Of a DNA stretch of 64,000 bases, positions 49,876-57,859 are shown piece by piece. Below the pieces are notes generated by a model. That model was not told the origin of the DNA. It saw only the letters and a list, made by a program, of their open reading frames with translations, and made no database searches. The DNA lies in contig CM049322.1 in NCBI GenBank assembly GCA_026874595.1, positions 55,154,386-55,218,385 on the forward strand, given 5' to 3'. This stretch comes from Sipunculus nudus (Eukaryota > Annelida > Sipuncula > Golfingiida > Sipunculidae). The position numbers and the translations under genes are program-made. How positions within the stretch are numbered: position 1 is the first letter of the stretch; every line of letters starts with the position of its first letter.

Positions 49876-51627
49876 TCAAATCAGCTGATGTACTGGTAAA
49901 GGTAATGGCTTAGTCATTTGTGTGTCAGCTGATGGATGAACCAGCCGAAAACGCCTCAGGTCACCTCTGGACAACGCATCCGCGACTTCATTCTTGGCAC
50001 CTGGCACATGTATCGCCGAACACTCAAAACCGTATGTTGCACATGTAAAGAATAATGCACGCATTAGTTTCATTATTGCACAGTCTCGTGAGGATCCTTT
50101 CTGCAGTACGTGCACCACTGCTTGGTTGTCACATTGAAACAGGACACGTTTTGTCGTCAACAGCTTACCCCATGTTGCCGCAGCTTTTGCAATAGCAAAG
50201 AGTTCCCTGTATGTAATTGAATGTTTGGAGTGTTCATCAAGTCTGTCGAATTCCTCATACAACCATGCATTACAAAACACTGCACCATACCCGTAATCTG
50301 AGGCGTCCGTCCACAAGTGCAAGCAAGCGTTACCTGTCCACTGTTCTTCATAGAACAAACTTTTCCTGTTCCATCCTGGTAGGTAGCTAAGCCACCACAT
50401 GATGTCGCTTTTTGCAGCTTTGTTCAGTTTTACACGGTGATGCAGAAACCGTAACTTTCTTGACGCTTCTATTAAACGACGAGTGAATATTTTAGCCGGT
50501 TTCACTACACGTGCTACAAATGTTAACTTGCCGATCAGAGACAAAAGATTCCTCTTTGTCAAGCTTCTAACATGCAACCATTTACGTAACTCTGTTATCG
50601 TGTCTTCTACACGTTCGGAAGACATTGACAACTCCATTCTATTGGAGTCTATTATTATCCCTAGATATTCGAGCCGTGTAGTTGGTTTTACTACCTTTTC
50701 TGGTTGCACAGCAAAACCGAGCTTGTAACAGCATTCTAGCATGGTCTCTAGATTTATATCACACAGAGGGGTTAACGGAGGGCCGCATGTGAAATAATCA
50801 TCTAGGTAATGTTCAACCTCAGAGACTCCGTATTTTTTCATAATGAATTCCAGCCCATCTGCATAATCATTAAACAGTTTCGGGGAACTTCTAAGACCAA
50901 ATGGTAACACCAAATCCACATAATATTCACGCACTAAATTACCCGAAGAATCATGCTTTTCCCACGTAGATCCTAATAGTTCCCAGTCATCCGGGTGCAC
51001 TACTATATGTTTGAAGGCATCTCTTAAGTCTAACTTCGCCATGAGGGTGCCTTGACCATAGCGCTTCACAACGGAAGTTATATCGTCGATTGTTATGTAC
51101 CGAAGCGAATGTTCGTCAGAAGGAATAAAGTCATTTACGGACTGGCCCGGGGGCCATGATAGATCGTGGATGATCCGATATTTTCCTGTAGAGCGCTTTT
51201 TAGGGAATGCGCCCATCGGCGACGCGACAAAGTTTACAAAAGGAGGACTATAAAATGGACCAGCTTTGCGACCTAAACGCACATCCTTGTCAATGGCTGT
51301 TTGTACGGCGGCGTTATATTTATTAGCTGATGGCCAATTATGGCTGTGTCTTGGAGTTCGATGACCTTTGTAACCAATACGAACACCGGTACTGATACCC
51401 TGGACGAGTTTATTTGCTAAGGATCTATCCGGATGACTGGACAGCCCTACCTGCCATTCTTTAGCATTCAAGGGTGACACTGTTCTAATTACAGTGTTGG
51501 CATTTGTATAACGGCTCAGGACCTCTGCACTGTCTACAGACGTGGGCTCGTTTACATGACTGGACGCGACATCGACCGGACTGGTAGTTATTACATCCCT
51601 CACGCTGCTCGTGGTACCAGCGGTCAA
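49876..51627 (-). CDS. Reverse transcriptase - RNase H polyprotein (ORF2) of Ngaro/DIRS-like element
   Basis: 583 codons open from a TTG; the first in-frame Met is only at residue 138. The frame lies +1 relative to gag and overlaps its 3' end by 143 nt, so it may be made by frameshifting or by re-initiation. The RT domain spans about 130-350: motif KYRIIHDLSWP near 149-159, the motif A aspartate D200 in MAKLDLRDAF, LPFGLRSSP at 241-249, and the catalytic box YLDD at 274-277. RNase H follows at about 435-555, with D441 (WTDAS), E475 (YRELFA), D500 (QCDNQ) and D550 (VADALSR), so all four carboxylates are present. The protein ends about 33 residues after D550 with no methyltransferase domain. 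It would copy the element RNA to DNA and remove the RNA strand. The catalytic domains look intact. Confidence 0.93.
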   Translation of the reverse strand: MTAGTTSSVRDVITTSPVDVASSHVNEPTSVDSAEVLSRYTNANTVIRTVSPLNAKEWQVGLSSHPDRSLANKLVQGISTGVRIGYKGHRTPRHSHNWPSANKYNAAVQTAIDKDVRLGRKAGPFYSPPFVNFVASPMGAFPKKRSTGKYRIIHDLSWPPGQSVNDFIPSDEHSLRYITIDDITSVVKRYGQGTLMAKLDLRDAFKHIVVHPDDWELLGSTWEKHDSSGNLVREYYVDLVLPFGLRSSPKLFNDYADGLEFIMKKYGVSEVEHYLDDYFTCGPPLTPLCDINLETMLECCYKLGFAVQPEKVVKPTTRLEYLGIIIDSNRMELSMSSERVEDTITELRKWLHVRSLTKRNLLSLIGKLTFVARVVKPAKIFTRRLIEASRKLRFLHHRVKLNKAAKSDIMWWLSYLPGWNRKSLFYEEQWTGNACLHLWTDASDYGYGAVFCNAWLYEEFDRLDEHSKHSITYRELFAIAKAAATWGKLLTTKRVLFQCDNQAVVHVLQKGSSRDCAIMKLMRALFFTCATYGFECSAIHVPGAKNEVADALSRGDLRRFRLVHPSADTQMTKPLPLPVHQLI

Positions 51628-52543
51628 ATCTATCAGATTGGTGGAACTTTGTTTGGATTTGGTTTTCAGTCTCCTCCATCTTGGCTTGTTGCGAGCGAAA
51701 GGGGCATTTTTGGACTACGTGATCAAACGATTTACATCTGAAACACTGAGACGTATTACGTTTCACCGCTGTTGCATCCAAAATTGTGACGTACATGTTA
51801 GAATCAATTTCATCAAAGGCGAATGGATGGAGGCTACCAGCAATCTGACTGCGGTAACGCACATCGTAAGCCATAACGGCAGACCACAAATATTTTCTGT
51901 CACATTCATGAATGAAGGTTCTGTATTTTGCGAAACTATTATATTTATCTGGATACTTCTGCAGTACTACCATCTCGTATCGAGACCACGCTTGGAGCCA
52001 TATGGAAAAATTATCTAATGTTCTACGTGACTTCTTTTGTCGAAATTCTAAATTATCACTGACAAACACAGCCTCGGCTTCTCTGTTAACTGGTTCTGAA
52101 GCAATATATAGAAAGTCAGGCAAATGAACAAACTCACCATTCTGTGCAGCCTGGACATTCTTTTCAGGGATGACCGCCCCGAGCACGTGAACGTTTCCGC
52201 GCGAAACTGGTGTGTCAGCTGGCTTGCGTGGAGGTTGTCCTTCTGAATTCGTGTGTTGCACAGAAATTTCGTTTTCTGAGTTTTGTACTCCCAGAACACA
52301 TTTAGCTAAATTGTCATGTGAAGCTTTCAAGCTTTCTATACCAAAATTCAACTGTTGCATCAAAGAAACTAAAGCTTCCAGAATTTGGTTCGTTGACGGC
52401 TCTGTTTCTTTTATATCTTGTCCCATATCGTCCGGGTTTTTTTCGATTTCGAACTGCCGAGGACATTCCTTGCCTGTAGGGCCGTCGTGACCTTTGCAAG
52501 GAAATTTACAGGTTGTGCAAGTCCTTACTTTATCCGAACTCAT
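51485..52543 (-). CDS. Gag-like ORF1 protein with multiple zinc fingers (Ngaro/DIRS-like element)
   Basis: 352 aa starting at an ATG 37 bp inside the A1 repeat boundary; this is the first ORF of the element. Visible parts: an N-terminal Cys/His cluster (C9, C12, C16, H19, C27); a region rich in Glu and Gln at about 30-110; a central aromatic-rich domain at about 160-256 with the motif MAYDVRYR; a canonical CX2CX4HX4C zinc knuckle (C267, C270, H275, C280); a CCCH-type finger (C317, C325, C330, H334); and a terminal pair of CxxC motifs (C336/C339, C348/C351). The position, the zinc knuckle and its place ahead of RT support a nucleic-acid-binding Gag-like role, presumably packaging the template RNA. 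Its last 143 nt overlap the RT ORF in another frame. The exact ORF1 subfamily is not known to me. Confidence 0.85.
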   Translation of the reverse strand: MSSDKVRTCTTCKFPCKGHDGPTGKECPRQFEIEKNPDDMGQDIKETEPSTNQILEALVSLMQQLNFGIESLKASHDNLAKCVLGVQNSENEISVQHTNSEGQPPRKPADTPVSRGNVHVLGAVIPEKNVQAAQNGEFVHLPDFLYIASEPVNREAEAVFVSDNLEFRQKKSRRTLDNFSIWLQAWSRYEMVVLQKYPDKYNSFAKYRTFIHECDRKYLWSAVMAYDVRYRSQIAGSLHPFAFDEIDSNMYVTILDATAVKRNTSQCFRCKSFDHVVQKCPFRSQQAKMEETENQIQTKFHQSDRFDRWYHEQREGCNNYQSGRCRVQSCKRAHVCRQCRGPEPLYKCQHCN

Positions 52544-52579
52544 GGTGCGATGACTTAACTAACGATTACATGTACGTGC

Positions 52580-52771
52580 GACACCGACAAAACACAACGT
52601 GCAACTGACTGGCTGGGGTGTGAACAGTGATTACTGAAGCGTGAGTTCCCCGGCCCCGTGTATAACTAAGCGGGTTTAAGGGGGACGGCTCCACCTGAAT
52701 AGATACGGGTTGCCAGGTCTGCAAGATTCAACTTTAAGCGTTAACAATAATTAACTTCTTTAATTTACATT
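52580..52771 (-). repeat. A1 split direct repeat (5' end of the retroelement)
   Basis: 192 bp, matching 48482-48673 with a single mismatch seen (cgtTaac here, cgtTtac there). It forms the outer 5' end of the element and lies 37 bp upstream of the gag ATG, so it should carry the promoter. No clear TATA box was recognised. Confidence 0.92.
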
Positions 52772-53215
52772 GAAAACAGAACGCGGGAGGTCATTTCCGT
52801 AATTATACCCGCCCACACGTACATTTGTTACTTACTTTATTACCCACGCGAGGCATGATGCATTTGTTAAACAAAATTAGCGAATAAGGATCATTAAGAT
52901 CCAGAATCTAGAACGGGAACCACGTCATTATGTCTGATATCTTTAATTAGTATTGGGAAGAATGAGGGATGTCCTTTACAGGCGTCAATACGGAAAGCAT
53001 GCGTCTTATATCAGTGAATACAAACACAGGAGGTCCTTTCCGTTGTAACGTCACCCACTTGTATATTTGATACGTGATGACGTTAACGTGTGAAAGGTCG
53101 GTATATTATTTTAAGTGCACATGTCTTTACATAAAGAATCTCGAAAGAAACCAAGTCATCATGACTTATAATCTTAATAAGTTTTACTCGCCGGCTTGTA
53201 TGTGCATAAGCTTTG
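52772..53215 (+). repeat. 231-bp tandem repeat: unit 1 right part, complete unit 2, partial unit 3
   Basis: Unit 1 continues from 52772 (aacgcgggaggtcatttccg). Unit 2 starts near 52901 (ccagaatctagaac) and unit 3 near 53132 (aagaatctcgaaag), a spacing of 231 bp. Unit 2 holds the unfilled equivalent of the retroelement target, tatcagTgaatac at 53010-53022. Identity between units is moderate, so the array predates the insertion. Confidence 0.6.
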
Positions 53216-53219
53216 AAGG

Positions 53220-53237
53220 CGGGGGGGGGGGGGGGGG
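53220..53237. repeat. (G)17-18 tract
   Basis: Poly-G directly after the partial third unit of the 231-bp tandem repeat. Confidence 0.9.
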
Positions 53238-53847
53238 TGGAAATTCATTTCGAAAAGAGTGAATTTTTAGAGGTTAGGGAATTAAATATAATGCAATTCA
53301 TTTGAATGAGAACGGTTAGAAATACACTTGAATGATTAATATTTAAACTGAAAGCCTATGTTTTGGAATATAACATTTTTTTTATTGCTCAGTGTGTAAT
53401 TATAAATGACTGAAATCATGTTGTTCTTCTGTAAATTAATTGTCCAAGTGAATATTTATTTGATAATTACAACTGTAAACTCCATGTTAGTATGGCAATG
53501 CTACATCCTTGGCTCCTCGGTAGGTTTATCTTTGTTTCCTGCTCCATACCATACACGCCTATGGTTTTGCGTAAAATAAAAAAAAAAAACAGTAACAAAT
53601 CTGAAGTTTTATTAAGATTTGAAGCAGACTATATTATAGTATAAATATAATCAATGGGGCACACATGACATTGTAAATTCAATATTTAATATTTGGTCAT
53701 TTTTGTGTATAATGCAGCACGTGATTATAAGTAGGAATACCCACTCCCACACCGACCCCTTACGGGCGCTAACGCACTCTTAAACTGGCTACACTTGCAG
53801 AATGCACCTCCCCCCACCCCTCGACTTTTAAAACGCTCCAAAGCCTA

Positions 53848-53848
<1 letters not shown>

Positions 53849-53915
<67 letters not shown>
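53849..53915. repeat. (TA)n microsatellite, left of palindrome
   Basis: About 67 bp of TA, 35 bp from the palindrome edge. Confidence 0.96.
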
Positions 53916-53918
<3 letters not shown>

Positions 53919-53949
53919 TGTATGAATAGCCATGCTGGTTCATTTTTTT

Positions 53950-54039
53950 TATAGATGGAAAGGGTATACACAGAAAAGTGGTTGACTGCCAGTGGGATCC
54001 CACTGGCAGTGAACCACTTTTCTGTGTATACCCTTTCCA

Positions 54040-54045
<6 letters not shown>
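53950..54045. repeat. 96-bp near-perfect palindrome, no spacer
   Basis: The arms tagatggaaagggtataca ... gccagtgggatcc fold exactly onto each other with a single G/G mismatch (53984 against 54011). The centre is ggga|tccc at 53997/53998. It is flanked by TA arrays at 53849-53915 and 54043-54085. It would extrude as a cruciform. No coding meaning. Confidence 0.95.
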
Positions 54046-54089
<44 letters not shown>

Positions 54090-54145
54090 CTGCCCCGCCC
54101 CTAGAATGCGCCCCCCCCCCCCCATAGAATGCCCCCCCCCCACTC
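54043..54145. repeat. (TA)n and poly-C tracts, right of palindrome
   Basis: TA 54043-54085 contiguous with the palindrome, then C runs of about 15 (54107-54122) and 11 (54133-54143). Confidence 0.95.
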
Positions 54146-54274
54146 CCATCATTTAAAAAAAAACGCCCCTCATATTTAAACAAAATCATATAATAATGCT
54201 TTTAATTTGTAAATTCGCACCTCGGGTCCTTCAGATTATTTAAATTAAGACGGTAAGAAAATTAAATTATAAAA

Positions 54275-54345
54275 TTCCTGATTGGAAACTAATTAACTGT
54301 AAAAGGAAATGGTTCTTGTGTTTCCATTAGTTTTATGCAAATTCT
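54275..54345 (+). repeat. Small repeat family C, copy 1
   Basis: attggaaactaattaactgt followed by aaaaggaaatggttcttgtg. The same block is found at 55555 and 57713. Confidence 0.5.
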
Positions 54346-54485
54346 AAATTGAATAATTAGTGTGTGCGATTAAAGAAACTTGTATATGGTTAAAAACTTA
54401 GTCACAGTTAGGTAATTAAAGAGTATTCAGCAGACCACATACCCGCGCCTATGGCCTATCACCTACCTTCGTATTTTATAAAAAT

Positions 54486-54575
54486 AACATAATGATGAAT
54501 TTATAAGTGTTAGGTATTTATTACAATAATTACATAATGATGAATTTATAAGTGTTAGGTATTTATTATAGATAA
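54486..54575. repeat. 45-bp direct tandem duplication
   Basis: acataatgatgaatttataa followed by gtgttaggtatttatta occurs at 54487 and again at 54532, practically identical, indicating a recent duplication. Confidence 0.9.
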
Positions 54576-55554
54576 ATACCTAAAATATCAATGCAGATAT
54601 AGATTATACAAATTTACCGGTGAAAAAAAAGAATACTCAATGTGAGGTTTTGACAGAGAGAGAAATTACGATACCAACAGCTTGATAAGCAATGTATAAT
54701 TCTCTTGCTAACCAGACTAGAAAGTTAAGGAGGGATCTGTATATAATTAACCCAGCTAAGAATGGAAATTAAGGGTGTGTCATTAAGGTAATCATTCTAG
54801 CGTTATTCCGCATATACAAACAGGGAAAATAAATATATAACAGGAAAAATAAATATGTGTTATATTAGATATGCCGACTGAAATTTTGACCTTACCTTAT
54901 GACTGACGCCAAGATTGCACTGCTACTTGTGCCAGAGTTGGAGTAAATAAAAAGTGTTACTCGTGATGTCAGTGTTTACGTCTGTGTATACACTTAACGC
55001 AGGGGGTGTACGACAAATTAGATAAGAGGCGACATCCCAATAATGAACGGGTAATAGCCACAATGTTATTACCAGCTACACTGCTCAGGTCACATGTATA
55101 GTTCAACAACCTCTCACCGCCAACATGTCAATTTAAAATACGTACTTGACAAAGATGAGGGGGTTCGGATTAGAATTAAGAATATCACAAATCGGGCTTA
55201 TAATTATTACGGGAAATCCCTTGTCTTATTGCAGTGACTATAGATTGGAGGGATTTGATACTATTATAACCACCCACTTGTGTTTGTGACTGACAGTTCA
55301 TTCCCCTGACCCAAAGGACACAGAGACAAACTTTCACCGACATGAACTACCCTTAAAAAAACAGCGGAAAGTAACCCAGTTATCGATTTTCTTCAAAATA
55401 TAAAAGGATTCCTTTTTTGAAGCCAACTTTCCTTAAGCAAATTTTAAAAGTTATTTCCCTGTATTTTCACAACAGATTCCAATCCGCTAATTTTTCAGTT
55501 CGTGTCGGTATCCCTCAAGCATCAAATCAGTTAGAAAAAGGTAGAATACCATTA

Positions 55555-55620
55555 ATAGGAAACTAATTAACTGTAAGAGGAAACGGTGTTTCGGCGTGAT
55601 TCCGTTAATTTTAATAATTA
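55555..55620 (+). repeat. Small repeat family C, copy 2
   Basis: aataggaaactaattaactg then taagaggaaacggtgtttcg, matching copies at 54275 and 57713. Confidence 0.5.
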
Positions 55621-55742
55621 CTTTTTGACGTTAAAGCTGCTTGGTCATGCTTATAGACTTACAGTTTTAACTGTTATTGGATATATGTAATTTACCATAG
55701 ACCGCCAGAGACGTATTTAATTGGTTTATCTTGACGCGTTGA

Positions 55743-55892
55743 TATGGAGCGACAAGGCATACGTGAGTTAATCCGCATCGGTAACGAACTCCTGGATCCT
55801 CCGCTGGATCCGGATGTCTTGTTGGGGAGTACATGGCCCAGTGCCAAGGAACAAAGGTTGATGGTCAAAGGCAAAATAATGTATTTTTTTTA
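55743..55892 (+). CDS. Small ORF, possible gene fragment
   Basis: ATG-started, about 50 codons, beginning MERQGIRELIRIGNELLDPP and continuing LDPDVLLGSTWPS, then a stop in T-rich sequence. The acidic/leucine composition is protein-like and the DNA is GC-richer than its neighbours. No family is recognised. It could be a transposon fragment, since the 54-58 kb region is full of repeats. Confidence 0.15.
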
Positions 55893-55934
55893 ATATATTT
55901 TTTATGGAGGAAACAGCCTCATTTTTTTTGCTGA

Positions 55935-56287
55935 CTTAACTACGTATATGCACATCTGCAGAATTCCATTCCGGTTTCGCACGACGTGACAGGGTAGTTT
56001 CACACGCTTTCATTTATTTTATATCCTTGCGTCAACCAGGCACGATGACTTCTGCAACTGTTGGCCCTTGGTGCGTAATCGTCCCCATTGCTGGGTCATA
56101 CCATAGAGGAACCTCCGAAAGGCGCCCTCGTTTGTGAGTGAAACAAGGCCATTGGGCACGGGCTTCCCATTAAGCCTGCTGAGCGCTCACCCTGGGTGGA
56201 GGTCGACCGTGAAAAACCTCACCGCCTCGGCTGAGATTTGAACTTCCGGCTTTAAGTCCTGTGCTCTACCGCTGAGCCACAGAAGCA
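55935..56287 (-). mobile_element. tRNA-derived SINE, family A, copy 3
   Basis: On the minus strand the head reads like a tRNA: TGGCTCAGCGGTAGAGC (A box), gacttaaagc (anticodon arm), AGTTCAAATCTC (B box). It is followed by the family centre (gagcgctcagcaggctta, gcgcctttcggaggttcct) and the tail gaaaccggaatggaattctg. It is the best-preserved head of the three and has a 3' extension gcagatgtgcata like copy 2. It is a SINE head, not a functional tRNA gene. Confidence 0.82.
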
Positions 56288-56663
56288 AATTAAATAGTGT
56301 ACCCTTGATACCTAATCAATAAAAAAAACCTGTAACCCGGTAGACAAAAAAAATAAGACTGCATGTTTTATCGTTCGGTCATCTCCGTCAATAGAAAGTG
56401 TCCCAAACAATACATGGATCTAAGCCAATTATTTTAATAAAATAATGTATTTTCGACACAGATATACAACCCTGCTAGGTTTCATGGTAGAAAGACAAAT
56501 CTCAAGCCTATAACAGGGTGAATAATTATAATTGTCGCACGTGATGACTTATTTGTAACAAGAAAGGAAGAATTCTGTATTTCTTATTAAGAATTAATGA
56601 CTAAGTTTGAAGAGCTATAACCTATTTCTTTTAATCATATTTTAAAAAAGTTTTGTTCGATGA

Positions 56664-57299
56664 ATGAGAACCTGGAGTGTCAATAACAATCCATTGGAAC
56701 CTCTGCCCACAATTTCAACGTTGGGTGTAAGTAGGGTACGGGGGAATTTACGGGATTTTCCCTTTCAGAAATATAAACTTCCTGGCTTTACATTAAACAT
56801 ACAGACACACAACATTGAGAATGGGAGTAGAAAAACGTTTGGTGAACGACCACGCAGCATTAGTAACATCAAAGTAATCAGGGAATGCAACTACATCTCT
56901 CTACAAAACTCTCGAGTGGTCTTCGTAAAAGTAGGAAAAAAATGCAAGTGCAGGAAAATGTGTGCCGGAATGATCACTAGTGAGGATATTTTCAGCACTC
57001 TCTGGACTAGTCCATTAAAATTCTTGGCACAGGAGGTACAGGAGAACATACTGACTGTACACCAGAGAATGCTTGTTCATATTATTTTTTATACCCATCA
57101 CTTTTGTTGTATGATAAAGGTGAACATTCGACCGGTTAAACACTTGGCTCATTCCTCTGGCGACCCTCGCTCCATACTCGGCGTGGCAACGAGAATGTGT
57201 TGTCGCGTCCAAGGACGGTGGTTTTCTCCAAGTTCTATTTTTTCATCAGCTTATATACACAACAGAGCGCCATCACTTGAGGCATGGAGGGTTCCTTGA
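56664..57299 (+). CDS. Uncharacterised 211-codon ORF, doubtful
   Basis: An ATG-started reading frame with no recognised domain. It is the longest ORF here outside the retroelement and the minisatellites. It has a Lys/Cys cluster (KKCKCRKMC) near residue 91 and no signal peptide or clear membrane segment. Its last 55 codons run into a degraded family-B SINE, so that end cannot be ancestral protein. An open frame of this length is unusual in AT-rich DNA but not impossible by chance. I saw no codon-usage signal, splice sites or paralogue that supports translation. More likely a chance ORF than a gene. Confidence 0.15.
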   Translation: MRTWSVNNNPLEPLPTISTLGVSRVRGNLRDFPFQKYKLPGFTLNIQTHNIENGSRKTFGERPRSISNIKVIRECNYISLQNSRVVFVKVGKKCKCRKMCAGMITSEDIFSTLWTSPLKFLAQEVQENILTVHQRMLVHIIFYTHHFCCMIKVNIRPVKHLAHSSGDPRSILGVATRMCCRVQGRWFSPSSIFSSAYIHNRAPSLEAWRVP

Positions 57300-57335
57300 T
57301 TAGTTGTAAAAACTAAAGCCTTTGTCTCATTTCAA
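57125..57335 (+). mobile_element. tRNA-derived SINE, family B, copy 3 (degraded)
   Basis: It retains acggtggttttctcc followed by a decayed core, gaggcatggagggttccttg and ttagttgtaaaaactaa in family-B order. The head is poorly preserved (cgtggcaacgagaatgtg region). It overlaps the 3' end of the uncharacterised ORF at 56664. Confidence 0.6.
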
Positions 57336-57712
57336 AGTCTTCAGATAACCACAGAGTCGTTACAGTTATACATTGTACCTGGCACTGAACGTCCGCTTAC
57401 GGCTGGATGTTGGCTTCCTTTTCTAATTAACGTTACAGCGTAAACGCACTGCAATTTTGCCTAAATGGACCTACGTTTTCCTATTAGCTAGAATGCAATC
57501 AATATAGTTCTCCTTTTTCCTAATGAATAATTTAAATGGCCCCTTATATAGAGACCACTCTGCCAATACAAATTTTAAAGTTATCCTCCATAATTTAAAT
57601 AATTTAGTTCTTTCTCCCCCTGCAGTCACTAATATACCTCTTTGTGAATTAGCATAATTCCATAATCGCAATTTCTATTACGAGAGGGAATGGATATAAT
57701 TGTTAAAAGATA

Positions 57713-57800
57713 ATTAGCATTAATTGGAAACAAACTAACCGTAAAAGGAACCAGATCTGGTGTTTTCGGTGGGATTTTGTTCTTTCCAATGAAACAATTA
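57713..57800 (+). repeat. Small repeat family C, copy 3
   Basis: aattggaaacaaactaaccg then taaaaggaacc and ggtgttttcggtgggatttt, matching the two copies upstream. Confidence 0.5.
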
Positions 57801-57859
57801 GTGTTTCTCATTAAATCTATTTTGGTATGGTTGTAAGTTTCAATTTTTTAGTTAAAGTA

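Larger units (their letters stand above)
48232..52771 (-). mobile_element. Ngaro/DIRS-like tyrosine-recombinase retrotransposon with split direct repeats
   Basis: A 4.54-kb element read on the minus strand. In its own 5'->3' order it is A1 (52771-52580), gag, RT-RNase H, tyrosine recombinase (YR), then B1 (48777-48673) joined to A2 (48673-48482), a 145-bp spacer and B2 (48336-48232). A1/A2 are 192 bp with one mismatch seen. B1/B2 are 105 bp with one mismatch. The B1-A2 joint matches what circularisation of the two outer ends would give, which is the hallmark of the PAT/Ngaro type. No methyltransferase domain follows RNase H, which favours Ngaro over DIRS-1 and PAT. There is no target-site duplication, as expected for YR integration. 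The near-identical repeats imply a young insertion. Gag and pol frames are intact, but YR has a frameshift, so this copy is probably not autonomous. Confidence 0.93.

Noticed and set aside
49857-49900. Mini-intron between RT and YR ORFs (gtacat...tttcag)
   Set aside because: An acceptor-like tttcag exists at the YR start, but an ATG-started YR ORF explains the arrangement and a 45-60-nt intron is not supported.
51556-52490. Plus-strand ORFs opposite gag
   Set aside because: Antisense shadows of the gag and RT ORFs, with no independent domain.
55935-56287. Functional tRNA gene at the SINE head
   Set aside because: A and B boxes are present, but the acceptor stem does not pair and the head continues into the SINE body shared with two other copies.
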